Counted from the first letter of the stretch, positions 11,776-23,779 are shown. The stretch is 64,000 nt of DNA from Heterohyrax brucei (GCA_028571685.1 CM053140.1:28129501-28193500); one strand, 5' to 3'. The notes: a model not told the origin generated them from the sequence alone. Numbers and translations are program-made.

Positions 11776-12329
11776 ACTGGTGTTTAGGGAGGACCCTGCT
11801 TGCATGCCAAGCCTCTACGCTCTGCCCTCATCTCCCAAGCGCTGTTTGAGTCCCCTCTTACTGTCTTTGCCTGCTGGGGTACCTCCAGGGCCAGTGGGGG
11901 CCTTCACTACTCTGCAGGCCTCCTGACTTTCCCTGGGTACTAGGCAACCTTTAACACAGAACGGAAACAGACTTCGCCTGGGAGCCGCCAGCCTGTGAGT
12001 TCCAAACAGTCTGCAGGAGTGGAGGTGCCAGCAGCCCACAGGAGGAGCACCTCGCTGTGTTGCTGGTTCCTAGGCTGCTCATCGTTGATGTCCCGCTCCT
12101 GGGCCCCAGCACCCCTCTGAGAGCCCCAAAGGAATGAAATGGGGGAAATACAGAATCACAGGGAACAGTCTGCAGTGGAGCAGCAAACAGGACCGTTAGC
12201 TTTGTCTGGGAGAGAGGGCCTGACATTGGAACCAACAGAAGTCCAGAGAGGGTGAGACATTTGCTCAAAACAACACAGTAACTGAGAGGCATATCTGATT
12301 TCCAATGCCTCCTAATTTTCTGTGTGTAT
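11776..12329. other. Intergenic DNA
   Basis: No gene seen. A MIR-like remnant may lie at 12215-12310. Confidence 0.45.
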
Positions 12330-12844
12330 GGGTGCATCCGTCACCACCATCTATTTCCAAAACTTCTTCCTTACTGCAAACAGATACTTCACCCATTAGC
12401 AGTTCCTCCCCATTTCTGTGGTCCCCAAGTCCCAGGCGACCACTAAGCTACTTTCTGTCTTGATGGATTTGCCTGTTCTGGACATTTCATATACATAAAC
12501 CAAAAAGAAAAAACAACCAAACCCAGTGCCGTCAAATCGATGCTAACTCATAGCGACCCTGCAGGAGAGAGTAGTACATAGAATCACACAATACGTGGTC
12601 TCTCCTGTCTGGTTTCTTTCACTCAGCATCATCTTGTCAAGGCTCATCCGTGTTGGGGGATGTATCAGAGCCTCATTCCTTTCTATAGCTTAGCAATGGA
12701 TGGATGGAGTACATTTTGTTTATTCGTCTGTCGGGTGATGGACATGGGTTCTATGCCCAGCTTCTGGCTATTGTCAGTAGCACTGCAGTGAGTATCTGAG
12801 TATACATTTTTGTGTGAATATCTGTTTTCAGTGCTCTTGGGTAT
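12330..12844 (+). mobile_element. L1 3'-region fragment, first part
   Basis: L1 landmarks tggatttgcctgttctgg, gtttctttcactcagcat and tggctattgtcagtag. An AfroSINE (12497-12582) interrupts it. The L1 resumes at about 15360, past two LTRs, in the right order. Confidence 0.75.
12497..12582 (-). repeat. AfroSINE, tail half
   Basis: The segment cagtgccgtcaaatcgatgc followed by 'catagcgaccctgcagg' is the reverse-complement SINE tail. It is inserted in the L1. Confidence 0.75.
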
Positions 12845-13354
12845 TGGTTTAGTCAGCTAGTGCTGCTCTAACAGAAATGCCACAGAGTGGAAGGCTTTAA
12901 CAAAGGAAGGTTTATTCTTACGCAGTGCGGTAGGCTACAAGTCCAGGTTCAAGCTGTCTGCTCCAGGGGAAGGCTTTCCCCTTGTCATCTGGAGGAAAGA
13001 CAGGTACTGCATCAGTCTTTGTCCAGGGAGCATCTTGGCACGGGAACCTCAGGTCTGAAGGATGCGCTCTTCTTCTGGTGCTGCTGTCTTGGTGGTGTGA
13101 GGTTCCCAATTCTCCACCTGCTTCTCCTTCCCTTTATCTCTTGCAGGATGACAGGATTAAGGGTGGGGCAAGCCACACTCCAGCAAAACTCTGTGGAGCA
13201 GGGAGGTGATCTTATAAAGAGATTTACACTCCCACCCTAATCCTTTAACATGCTTCACAGCAAAATCACAAAACGGAGAACAATCACAAGATTCTGGGAA
13301 TCACGGTCATGTGGCTACACCTCTTTTGGGGGGGACACAATTCAATCCATGACA
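12845..13354 (-). mobile_element. MaLR/MLT1-type solo LTR
   Basis: About 510 bp, left edge tggtttagtcagctag (reverse of the family end) and right edge tcaatccatgaca. Flanks ggtat and ggtgt look like a 5-bp target duplication with one change. Confidence 0.88.
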
Positions 13355-13532
13355 GGTGTTGATTGATACTGTGGTGAAATTGGTCCCTGTGTGTCGCCTT
13401 TTCTCTTGCCTCTTTGGAAAACAGCTTGAGAGACCTTTTTTTCCCCCTAAGCCCCAAGGAGTTACTTTCGCCCCGGTTTTCTGCCCCAGAGACTTAAGTC
13501 ACTTTTATCCAGGTTGACTGACATTTCCTGGG

Positions 13533-14047
13533 TGTTATGAATGGAATTGTGTCACCACCCCCTCCCCCAAAATGTGTATCAATTCGGCTCCTCTAGGATT
13601 CCCAGTATTGTTCGCTGTTCTGTCATCTGGTGTGATTTTCTGATGTTCTATAAATCCTACCTCTGTGATGTTAACAAGGTGGGATTCATGGCAGTTATAG
13701 CAATGAGGCTGGATTGTATCTAATTTACAGGGCTAAGTTGTGTTTTAAGTCAATCTTTTTGAGCTATAGAAGAAAACTAAGGCAGAGAGACCTGAGGACT
13801 TCGTACTACCAGGGAACAAAAGCCAGGAGAATAGCCTGACCTTTGAACACGCAGTCCCTGTGCTGAGAAACTTCAAGATTGGTGACAAGAATCTTCACCT
13901 GGAGCCAACAGAGATTGAAAGCCTTCCTCTGGAGCTGGCATCCTGAATTTGGACTTCTAACCTCCTAGATAGGGAGAGAATAAATTAGTTTTTTAAAGCT
14001 GTCCACTTGTGGTACTTTTGTTATAGCAGCACTAGATAACTAAGACA
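13533..14047 (+). mobile_element. MaLR/MLT1-type solo LTR with exact target duplication
   Basis: 515 bp from TGTTATGAATGG to ACTAAGACA, flanked on both sides by ctggg (13528-13532 and 14048-14052). An AATAAA signal (about 13979) precedes the conserved ttgtggtacttttgttatag end block. Confidence 0.92.
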
Positions 14048-14194
14048 CTGGGTAAAGTGTAAACAACTTAATGGTTTGATACTTTCTGTCTAACCCTGGG
14101 CTGCAGCCTGCCATGGGATTGGTCTGTTTTATGCACCTTGCAGGGATTAGTCAATATACTATAAACTGTGCAATGAGGTAACTATGGTCCACTA

Positions 14195-14356
14195 TGCCAT
14201 CCTGGTGGTGGAGTGGTTAAGAGCTTGGCTGCTAACCAAAAAGGTGGCAGTTGAAATCCATCAGCCACTCCTTGGAAACTTTATGGGGGTGTTCTAATTT
14301 GTCCTACAGTGTTGCTGTGAGTTGGAACCAACTCAGCACTCCTAGAAACAACAACA
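14195..14356 (+). repeat. AfroSINE, near full length
   Basis: The head tggagtggttaagagc (A-box-like), a B-box-like block and the tail gttgctgtgagttggaacc followed by aaacaacaacat are all present. Confidence 0.9.
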
Positions 14357-15360
14357 TGGTCTACTGAGGGGACGGATCAGCTGGCGGCCCTGCTTGGAGG
14401 CCCATGCCTTGAAATGGACAGTGAATCTGCTTGTATATGCAAACAACCCCATGGACAGCTCGGAAAGAAAGAAAAAAAGAAGAGACAAGAGAGGCTAGAA
14501 GAGAAAAGAAAAGAGAAGCAGAATTACAGAGGAGGAGACTGCTGAGAGATCTGTAACGTGGGTCAAGGGCTATGACACTACAGCGAGTGAGAGGCCTTGA
14601 AGGGTCCCTACAGCAGAGTCTGTGGTGACAGGCCCTGAAGGGGCCCTGTAGCAATTGGCATTGATGGCAGACATTTGCTGCTAGGAATGAGCTAAGAGTG
14701 GAAATAAACTGGGTCAGTCGTGGTGAGGCTGATGACAGAGAGGCTGAAGGCTGAGAGGCCTGCATGTCTGAGAAGGGCGTGCGTGGCCAAGAGGTAGCCA
14801 GTCCTGATGGGGCTGAGAGGAGGTCCGCATGGCTGACAGGAGGGGCACAGGCCAAGAAACCCGTCCTGAGGGGGCCAAGAGGAGGCCGATCCCGAGAGGG
14901 TGAAAGGGGGCCTGCATGGTAGGGCGGGTGGGGCGTGGTGTACATGGCAGAGAAAAGGGTATGCCGGTGTGCACAGCTGAGAAGAGCTGAGAGAATTGTC
15001 CTACACCAAAGAAGGGAGGATTTGCTCTCACTTTAGGAGAATTTCCAGGCTTTGCAAACACACTTCCAAATCCTGATCCTGAGTTGTAGCCTGTTGACCC
15101 TCATCCCAAGCTGTACCTTATTACTTTCCTAATAGCCCCCTAACTGGACGCACAGCTTGTGAGCTCTCTGAACCACTGTGGGGAATTGCTGACCCCAGAC
15201 CAGAAGGTAAGAGCGCCAAGGGGAAAAGGGCAAGGAAGGGGCTGGTGTCAACAGCGTGGTACAACAGCTTGGAGAATGTGGAATTCTGGGATATGTTTGA
15301 CCTCCACCTCCTGGCAATTGGCTGTGGGCTGATTCTTATATTTGAAGTTATTTGCATAGA
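14357..15360 (+). other. Unclassified purine-rich segment
   Basis: A polypurine run at 14461-14520 (gaaagaaagaaaaaaag and similar) is followed by a degenerate tandem built on variants of ggctgagaggaggcc and ggccaagaggaggcc across about 14720-14930. No gene recognised. It separates two halves of one L1 and so is probably inserted DNA. Confidence 0.4.
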
Positions 15361-15605
15361 TACTCAGGAGCTGAATTCCTGGATCGAACGGTCATTCTAA
15401 GTTTAACCTTTTGAGGAACATCCAGAATGTTCTGCATGGTGGCTACATTCCCACAATGGCTTACATTCCCATGGTGGTTTACATTCCCATGATGACTCCC
15501 ACTTCTCTACATCCTTGCCAACCCTTGTCTGTGTTTCTGATAGCAGCTGTGCTAGGAAACACCACCTTCTTAACCCAGGTATTGAACTGTGGCTCCCCTC
15601 ACCAA
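15361..15605 (+). mobile_element. L1 3'-region fragment, second part
   Basis: It continues the L1 that stopped at 12844 (aagtttaaccttttgagg, then 'tacatccttgccaaccc'). It contains a local triplication of a unit ending in ttacattcccat (15443-15500). Confidence 0.7.
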
Positions 15606-15727
15606 ATTACTAGAATCAGAGGAACTGATGTTTATTCAACCTGGTTCCCTCCCTACTCTGAGTTTAAACAACCAGGTTGCCTCCTGAACTAGAAGGCTCA
15701 GGGCACCAGATCTTGTCCATAGTACTC

Positions 15728-15900
15728 TAGTCCCCCCAAAATCAAACCCATTGCCATCAAGTTGCTTCTGACTCATAGTGGTCCTATATGACAGAGTAGA
15801 ACTTCTCCATAGAGCTTCTAAGGAGCACCTGGTGGATTTGAACTGCTGACCTTTTGGTTAGAAGCTGTAGCACTTAACCACTGAGCCACCAGGCTTCCCC
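15728..15900 (-). repeat. AfroSINE, near full length
   Basis: The tail end ttgcttctgactcatag and head end ttaaccactgagccaccagg are both present. Confidence 0.9.
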
Positions 15901-15962
15901 CACAGTATAGCTGGGTCATTAATGGTCAGATGGGGAAGGTTGTTGTCAGAATAGTGGTGACT

Positions 15963-16035
15963 CCTTCTTGTGGATTGAATTGTGTCTCCTGCAAACTATG
16001 CTGTGGGACCCTAACCCTCTCTGCTTGTGGATAAG
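15963..16035 (+). mobile_element. MLT1-type LTR, 5' scrap
   Basis: Only the opening tgtggattgaattgtgtctc and about 50 following bases remain before a SINE-like segment (16035-16110) takes over. Confidence 0.55.
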
Positions 16036-16164
16036 GCCTCTGGGTGGTGCAGACTGTTCTCATTCTGCTGCTACGCTAAAGGTTGGTGTTTTGAACCCAT
16101 CTAGTAACACCAGGTTCTGCCGCTATTCATAAAGTTGTTACTGGCTAATCTTCTTTCAGAAGTA

Positions 16165-17510
16165 GACTGCTGGGTTCTTCTTCCTAGTCTGTCTTAATCT
16201 GGAAGCTCAGCTAAAACTCGTCCACCATGGGTGACCCTGCTGGTATTTGAGTATCTGTGGCATAGCTTCCACCATCACAGCAACGTGCAAGCCACCAAAG
16301 AATGACAAATTGACGAATAAGTTGGGGAAAGCAGAGAACACCAGAAAGATGTCCACCTGTCTTACTGACTGTACAAAGGCACGTAACTGTGTGGATCATA
16401 ACAAATTAAGGATAACAATTTAAAGGCATGGGAAACTATATATGGATTAAGAGTTAGTCATTTGAAGAGACTGAGGGGATACTGGGTGGTTTAATGTCAG
16501 GAAAGGTGAACATCAGGTTTGTATCTTTTCACCATACTTTTCCAAAAAATCGGAGAAACTGGACTGTACGAAGAAGAATGCAAGATCAGGATTGGAGAAT
16601 CCCCCCCAAAAATCCCTTGTCATTGATTCCCACTAATAGCTGCCCTCTAGGATAGAGTAGAAATGTCCTGTAGAGTTTTCAAGGCGTGCCTAGTGGACTT
16701 GAACTGCTGACTTTTTGGTTAGCAGCTGTCACACTTAACCACTACACCACTAGGGTTTCTAGGACTGGAGGAAGACTCACGAATAACCTGTGTGATACAA
16801 ATAACGCAACTTTGGTTGCTGAAAAGCGAAGAAGACTTGAAGCATTTACTGACAGAGATCAAAGATCACAGCCTTCAGTATGGACTATACCTCAACATAA
16901 AGAAAGAAAAATCCTCACAACTGGACCAATAAGCAACATCATGATAAACAGAGAAGAGACTGAAGTTGTCAAGGATTTCATTTTGCTTGGATCCAAAATC
17001 AACACCCATGGAAGCAGTAGTTGACAAATTAAATCTGCTGCAAAAGACCTCTTTAAAGTGTTGAAAAGTAAAGACGTCATCTTGAAGATTAGGGTGCATC
17101 TGACCCAAGCCATGGTGTTTTCAGTCACCTTTTATGCATACAAAAACTGGACAATGAATAAGGAAGACTGAAGAAGAACTGATGCCTTTGATTTGTGGTG
17201 CTGGTAAAGAATACTGAATGTGCCATGGACTGCCAAAAGAATGAACAATCTATCTTGGAAGAAGCACAACCAAATGCTTCTTAGAAGGAAGGATGGTGAG
17301 ACTATGCTTCATATACTTTAGACATGTTCTCAAGAGAGATCAGTCCATGGAAAAGGATATCATGCTTGGTAAAGCAGAGGGTCAAGGAAAAAAAGGAAGA
17401 TCTTCAACAATAGGGATTGACACAGTGGCTGCAACAATGGCCTCAAGCATAACAACGATTGTGAGGATGGCTGAGTTGGAACTAACTTGATGGTGCTTAA
17501 TAACAATGAC
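16165..17510 (+). mobile_element. RTE-type LINE, C-terminal half
   Basis: From about 16340 the translation shows RTE reverse-transcriptase features (Cys-Ala/Thr-Lys, then Val-Asp-His-Asn-Lys, later a Tyr/Phe-rich block and the Phe-Arg-His-Val-Leu-Lys-Arg-Asp-Gln-Ser segment near 17320). It ends in the tail gagttggaactaacttgatg. Stops and frameshifts abound. An AfroSINE (16597-16762) is inserted. The first 135 bases are a minus-strand SINE body. Confidence 0.85.
16597..16762 (-). repeat. AfroSINE inserted in the RTE
   Basis: The segments tcattgattcccactaatag and ttaaccactacaccactagg mark tail and head. Confidence 0.85.
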
Positions 17511-17939
17511 TTTGGCACTGAGGAAGAAAGACCTGGTGACCTGGTTGTGTAAAGATCACAGCCAAGAACCCCTATGGGGCAGTTCTTCACTGTAACACAT
17601 GGAGTCGTCCTGAGTCAGAATAGACTAAATGGCAACTGATTGAATGTTTTGTTTTATACTGGTGGGTTGTGTTTGGAAATAGAATTTTCTTTGTTATGTT
17701 AATGAGATCATTTCTGAGCAGGGTGAGTTCTAAATCTTATCATTTCTGAGTTACACAGTAAACAGATGAGACAGAGACAAACACACGGTCACTCAGGGGA
17801 AGACAGATGTGAGGGTCAACTAAAAGCCAAGGAACACCCAGGGACCACCAACAAGGAAGGAACTGATAGAACAAAGACCCTGGTTTGGACTTCTAGCCTC
17901 CATAACCGTGACACAATACATTTCTGTTCCTTAAAGACA

Positions 17940-19576
17940 CCCATCAGTAAGTTCTTCAAGTCCTCTTTATCGTCAGCAAGCAAGGTTGTGTTGTTTGTGT
18001 ATCACAGTTGTTAGTGAGTCTTCTTCCAATCCTGGTGCCACATTTTTCTTCATATAGTCCAGCTTCTCATATTATTTGCTCAGCATACAAACTGAATAAG
18101 TAATGGTGAAAGGATGTAGCCCTGATACACACTTGCCTGATTTTCAACCATGTCATATCCCCTTGTTCTGTTCAAACAACGGCCTCTTGATCTATGTACA
18201 GTTTCCACACAAACACAATCAAGTGTTCCAGAATTTCCATTCTTTACAATGTTATCCATAATTTATTATGATCCACACAGTTGAATGCCTTTGCATGGTC
18301 AATACAGGTAAACATCTGGTATTCTCTGCATTGGGAGACTTGAAGCACTTACTGATGAAGATCAAAGACTACAGCCTTCAGTATGGATTACAGCTCAACA
18401 TGAAAAAAACAAAACCCTCAAACTGAACCAATAGCAGCATCATGATAAATGGAGAGAATACTGAAGTTGTCAAGGATTTCATTTTCCTTGAATCCATTGT
18501 CAATGCTAATGCAAGCCACAGTCAAAAAATCCAGCAACATATTACATTGGCCAAATTTGCTGCAAAAGACCTCTTTTGAGTGTTATAAAGCAAAACTGTC
18601 ACTTTGAAAACTAGAGTGCACCTGACCTAAGCCATGTGTGATGGTTAAGGTTGTGTGTCAACTTGGCTGGACCATGATTCTCAGTGATTCGGAAGTTGTA
18701 TGATGTTGTGATCACTTCCCTGATGCAATTTGATGTTATACAATCACCCCCATGATAGGATCTACTGTGAGTAGCCAGTCAGTTGGAAAGGAGTTTCCTT
18801 GGGTACATGGCAAGGCTGTGGCATTTTGCTCTCTCTAGATCCTGCAGCTGGCAGCTGTTCTTCTGATCTCCAGTTCTTGCAGATTACTTGTGGTATTGCC
18901 TGTCAATCTTGGGATACATTGATCTTTGCAGCCTGTGAGTAAGAACTCTGTTCTCTGACCTGCCGGTCTTGAGATTACCAACTACTGAGGCTATGTAACT
19001 CAGGAGATACTTCCATCCTGGCTCAGAGACTTGGGATGTTCCAACCTGTACAACTAAGTGAGCCATTTCCTTGATATAAATCTCTATATTTATAAGCTCT
19101 GCTGGTTTTGCTTCTCTAGAGAACTGAGCCTAAAACATCATGGTATTTTCAATTGCCTCATATGCATGTGAAAGCTGGACAATGAATAAGGAAAATAGAA
19201 GAAAAATCAATGCATTTGAGTCATGGTATTGATGAAGAATGTTGAATATACCATGGACCTCCAGAAGAATGAACAAATCTGTCTTGGAGAAAATACAAGT
19301 AGAAGGCCTCTTAGAAATAAGGATGGCAAGATTTTGTCTCACATACTTTGAACATGTTATGAGGTAGAATCAGCACCTGGAGACATATACCATGCTTGAT
19401 AGAGCAGAGGGTCAGCAGAAGAGAGAAAAACCTCAGTGAGACGAATGACACAGTGGCTGAAGCGTGACAACTGTGAGGCTGGCGCAGGACAAGGTGAAGT
19501 AAAGTTCTGTTGTACACAGGGTCTCTGTGAGTTGGAACTAACTCAACAGCACTTAACAACAATAACAACAAAGCCA
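17940..19576 (+). mobile_element. RTE-type LINE with 5' inversion
   Basis: 17940-18330 is RTE sequence on the minus strand; 18331-19576 is RTE on the plus strand, ending in tgtgagttggaactaactc and an (aac)n tail. The two parts meet with an overlap of about 20 bases around gacttgaagcacttactgatg, the classic twin-priming structure. An LTR (18637-19137) interrupts the sense part. Confidence 0.85.
18637..19137 (+). mobile_element. ERVL/MaLR solo LTR inside the RTE
   Basis: 501 bp from TGTGATGGTTAAGG to CCTAAAACA, flanked by ccatg and tcatg (5-bp duplication with one change). It is related to the minus-strand LTR at 25328-25878. Confidence 0.85.
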
Positions 19577-19617
19577 ACCATTTGTGCTATTTGTGGTGAA
19601 GCAGCCCTAGGTAACTA

Positions 19618-19803
19618 AAACCAAAAGCCAAGCCAAACCCATTGCCATGGGGTTGATTTAGACTCATAGTGACCCTAGAAGACAGAGTAGTTATAATCTT
19701 TACAGGAGCAGCCTGCTACATCTTTTTCCCATGGAGCAGCTGGTGGATTCGAACTGCCAATCGTTCAGTTAGCAACTAACCACTGCACACCAGGCTTCCT
19801 TCT
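19618..19803 (-). repeat. AfroSINE
   Basis: The tail segment gattcagactcatagtgac-like and the head end aaccactgcacaccagg mark the two ends; the middle is expanded by an extra block. Confidence 0.8.
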
Positions 19804-19858
19804 GTGTAACTCAGCCAGCCAGTATTCTCAAAGCTAGCCCTGGCTTCCTCGAGCTCAG

Positions 19859-20234
19859 TGTGATGAATTGAATTCTGTCCGGCAAAGCTACATGTTGTAA
19901 ATCCTAGCCACCATATCTGTGGATAGGATCCCATTTGGGAATAGAGTTTTCTTTGTTATGTTAATAAGGTTGTATCAGTATAGTGAGAATCCTAAATCTA
20001 AAGACCAGACTCAGACAGACACACACACACATGAGAAGACAGTATCCATATGAGAATCACTTAAAAGCTCAGGAACCAAGGAATGCCTAGAGCTTCCCAA
20101 GAGAAAGGGATCAACATAGCTGAGACCCTGATGTGGACATCAGCCTCCAGAACTCTTATACAATAAAAATCTGTTCTTAAAAGCTACCCACTTGTGCTAT
20201 TTCTCTGTTACAGCAGCCCTAGGAGATCAAGACA
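19859..20234 (+). mobile_element. MLT1-type LTR
   Basis: It opens TGTGATGAATTGAATTCTGT and ends gagatcaagaca after an AATAAA-like signal. A CA dinucleotide run sits at about 20017-20030. No target duplication was evident. Confidence 0.8.
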
Positions 20235-23035
20235 TTCCCTTAGGTGGGTGCTGTGATTCTGCCAATTGTACAGATGGAAAACTGAGGCCTGGGAACAGGA
20301 AATCTCTTGGCCAAGGTCTCAGGGGCAGAAGTCAGATTTGGACACAGACAGCCTGACCCAGGGTGAAAGTCAGCAGCACACACCTCTGTCTACCCACTGG
20401 CACACTGAGTTCTCAGAGGAGACGTTGGGTGCAGAGGCTGGCCCTAATGACCTTGGTCCTCGTTCCTGATCAGGCCCCTCAGCATTTCCCGAAGGCTGGC
20501 AGGACTCCACGGTCTGTTTTTCCGTTTAGTGCTGGGTTGGAATGGGCACGATACGGCCCTGGGGCTGGTGACTATTTTTGTAACTTTTGCAGCTTCAGTC
20601 AGGACGCAAACACAGAGCCATCCTGCCCCCCAGACGTGGACAGGCTGAGGCCAGTGGGGCCACATGGAACTGGCTAGGGGAGCGCCTTGGGCACCGGGCC
20701 GCCCCAAACCACATTGTGCCGGGGCTGCAGCCAACTTCACATCTGGGCTCTTCCACTTGGGCCTTGTTTCCAGCTGGAAAACAAGGAACTGGGGATCGGA
20801 AAATCGTGGGGCCCCACCCTGTTTGTGTAGCTCAGACATTGGGGTCAAGGGTCCGGCTATACTCCTGCTGCTCTTCCCCAGGAAACCCCGTCAGGCCTGG
20901 CGTCAAAGACCCTCTTCGTCCTCCCTGTCCAGCCCAGCCCAGACACCTCAAGTGTCATGATCAAACAGGCTCGCAAAGCCCTGACTTCTCTCCAGGTCTT
21001 TCTCATCTCATGAAATGACCCTACTGTTCATTTAGAGCCCTGCTGGAAACCTGGGGGGCATCCAAGACTCCTCCTGGGCCCCCATGCCACGCACCTGGTA
21101 TGTCAGCAGGTCTTGCCCTCCAAAATATTTAAATCCAACTGCTTCGCCCCACCCTGCGGCCCTGTCCTTGTCCCAGCCCAGCAGACTCCTGTCTGGATGC
21201 TGTCCTCACAGCCTGCCCGCCACAGCAACCACAGGAGATGGTCTCTAAATCATAAATCAGACTGCAGCACTCCCCTGCTCACACACCCTCCATAGCTCCA
21301 CCCTGCTCTTAGGACAAAATCTGCTTCTTCACTGTAGCCTGCAAGTCCTAGGTGATCTGACCTGGTCCTTTCAACCCACCTGCCCCCCTCACCCACTCTG
21401 CTCCAGCCACATGGGCCTTCTCATTGTTCCCCCAGTATAGCAAAGCCATGCCCTACCTCAGGGACTTTGCATATGCCACCTGGAATGCACTTCCTCCGCA
21501 GTTATGTGTATGGTGTCTTTCTGTCTCTCATGTCTCAGCTTAAATGTCACCACCTTGTGAGGCCTCCTGGAGCAAACATGCCTTCACCCAGATTTCTCCC
21601 AAGCACTCTTGATACTTTCAAATTAATTTCTTTGTGTTTTCAGGAGGGAGGGACAGGCTGTAGTTTACTCTCAGTGCGTAATAAGTACTCAAGGTAGACA
21701 CAGCTGTCTTCTTGTTGATGAAGGGACTTGCCAGCCTCCAAGGCAAGATTTGAAAGCTTCTTCCCCTCCTGCCCCGCCCCCCTTCATGATGTACCAGGTT
21801 TTATGACCTAGAACTGCCCCTCAGTCAGGGTCAACACGATCGGAGCTGTGATGGGCGGCTCACGGGCAGCTAGGTGGAACCAGAAGGAACAGCAGGAAAG
21901 GAGGTTGTGAATCAGCCAGGTAAGACCATGAAGGGTGCTCCAAGTAGGAAGCCAGTGTGGGCAAGACCTGGAGGCAACAGAGAACAAGGCAGAAGCCTGG
22001 AACTGAGTGCAGGGAGACCTGACTCACATGGAAGGGAGTGGTGCTACGGAACTCAGACTATCTCCCAGGGTGTTGGGGAGTCGTGGACATGTGAGCAGAA
22101 GCCCATTTGAGCTGTGACATCCCACCCCACGTGGCTTCGAGGCCGCCTCCCCCCACTACAGGACCCTGTGGACCCCTGGGCTGGGTGAGAGTATCTCAGG
22201 GCCACTTTATATGAATTCCTTCAGAGTCATCTCCAGCCAGCCAGGCCACCCAGCATCCCTGCTACCGCAGAACTCAGGGGAGTCCAATCATCTGCTGGAG
22301 TCTCCTGGCCCTGGGGACTGTGCTGACAGCACTGGGCTCTGCAAGGACCTGCAGCCACCCCCCAGGACAGCCCCATCCCTCTCCCTAGCCCTTGATAGAT
22401 ACGGAAGCCCTCTCTCCTTATTCCCCTGGAATTTTCCTTGCAGACCCTGCCAGCGCCTCCAGGAACATATTAAAAGAGAATGTTTCCAGTTTGAGCAGCG
22501 CTGTTTTATGGCTCTCTGGGTTCTGGAGTCTGACCACAGAGTGGAAAGGCCTCGTCACATGGCTCCTCCAGCTTGGACCCGGCCCGCCCCTCCCAGACCC
22601 TACTCAGGGGGGTCTGGTTCTGTCAGGTTTTCTAGCCAAGCAAAGTGTCCCCAGTCATTTCCCGCAACTGATAGTAGTTCCCTAGAAAAACAGACTAGGA
22701 GGCTAAAGGCTGGAGTGGGTGCACTTCCAATTATTTAGTCATTCAACAAATGTATGCAGAGCCTGCAGTGTGGCCACCCCTGTGCTGGTCACTGGAGACA
22801 AGATGGGACAAGTAGGACCTGTCTTTGCCCTTGGGGAGCTCACAGTTGGGTGGAGGGGGGCTTTGTACTGCCCCATTTCTTGAGGCTGAAAACTGAGGCC
22901 AGAGAAGGCAGTAGCTTGCCCCTAGTCACACAGTCAGTGCTATTCCAAAGGCAGGATGTCTGTGACAGTACTGGCAGATGGAGAGACACATAGATTCTCT
23001 TTGGACAGCCCTAGCCATAGAAGCCACCTCACATC
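20235..23035. other. Mostly unique intergenic DNA with MIR and L2
   Basis: MIR remnants at about 20240-20350 and 22870-22970 (aactgaggc cores). An antisense L2 3' end at about 21240-21640 (gactttgcatatgcc, tcagcttaaatgtcaccacc). Several 100-175-codon open frames occur but look like GC-rich noise. Confidence 0.55.
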
Positions 23036-23039
23036 AAGT

Positions 23040-23255
23040 ACAGCCACAAACCAAGTGCCACCAAGTTGACTCTGCTTCACAGCAATCCCATGCCATACAG
23101 CGTAGAACTGTTCCACAGAGTTGTCTTGACTGTAAGTTTTACAAAAGTAGATCTCCAGATCTTTCTACCATGGCATCACTGGTGGGTTTGAACTACCAAC
23201 CTTTTGGTTAGTGCTTGAGGCCAAACTGTTTGTACCACCCAGGGACCTCAAGGGA
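23040..23255 (-). repeat. AfroSINE with internal insertion
   Basis: The tail aagttgactctgcttcacag and head ccttttggttagtgcttg are present, separated by about 40 extra bases. Confidence 0.75.
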
Positions 23256-23739
23256 ATGAGCCACCTCCTCCAAAGTCTGCTGAGGTGCACCAGAACATGA
23301 AGGCAGTCTTCTCCCCACTGGTGTCCCCTTGAGGAAGCATTCCTGCTGAAATCCATTGGTATGGGTGGGCCTCGGACCTGGGTGGCCAGCCTCCACCCTC
23401 CCCACTGACCAGGGTCTGCAGAAGCCAGGCCTGTGGTCAGCCTGGAGCCTGTGGTCAGCCCAGCATGTGGGCCTCAAAGCAAGCTCCTGAACTCATTTTG
23501 CACTTGGATACCTTGGGTGGGAGGTGTCACGGTCTCATTCTGGCCACAGTGCCACCATTCCTCTGTATGACGTATTCAGATTGTTCATTATGACAATCAC
23601 TACAATTTTATGTCCTCAAAAGGCCAGAGAATTCTACAACAGCCCCTGCTGTGTTCCCGTCTCTCAGACCCTGTGATTAGCAAGTCAGTCTTAGTTGCTT
23701 AATCTGTCCTCTTGACCTTTTGTGGGGGGGGGGGTTGGG
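23256..23739. other. Intergenic DNA
   Basis: Nothing recognised. A run of nine G lies at about 23724-23732. Confidence 0.5.
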
Positions 23740-23779
23740 GGAGGCTCTTTTTATTTTAAATGGCTTTATTGTGATATAA

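Larger units (their letters stand above)
17650..19620 (+). mobile_element. MLT1-type LTR split by an RTE insertion
   Basis: The left part 17650-17951 ends ttaaagacaccca and the right part 19576-19620 resumes with aaagccaaccatttgtgc, so a near-copy of about 11 bp flanks the insertion. The right part ends in the family's terminal gcagccctaggtaac block. Confidence 0.75.

Noticed and set aside
20266-21018. Overlapping 98-143-codon frames in a GC-rich unique region
   Set aside because: They overlap on both strands, contain MIR remnants at the left edge, and lack splice or start context. I also considered an exon of the neighbouring gene expected in mammals (COMP) and saw no match.
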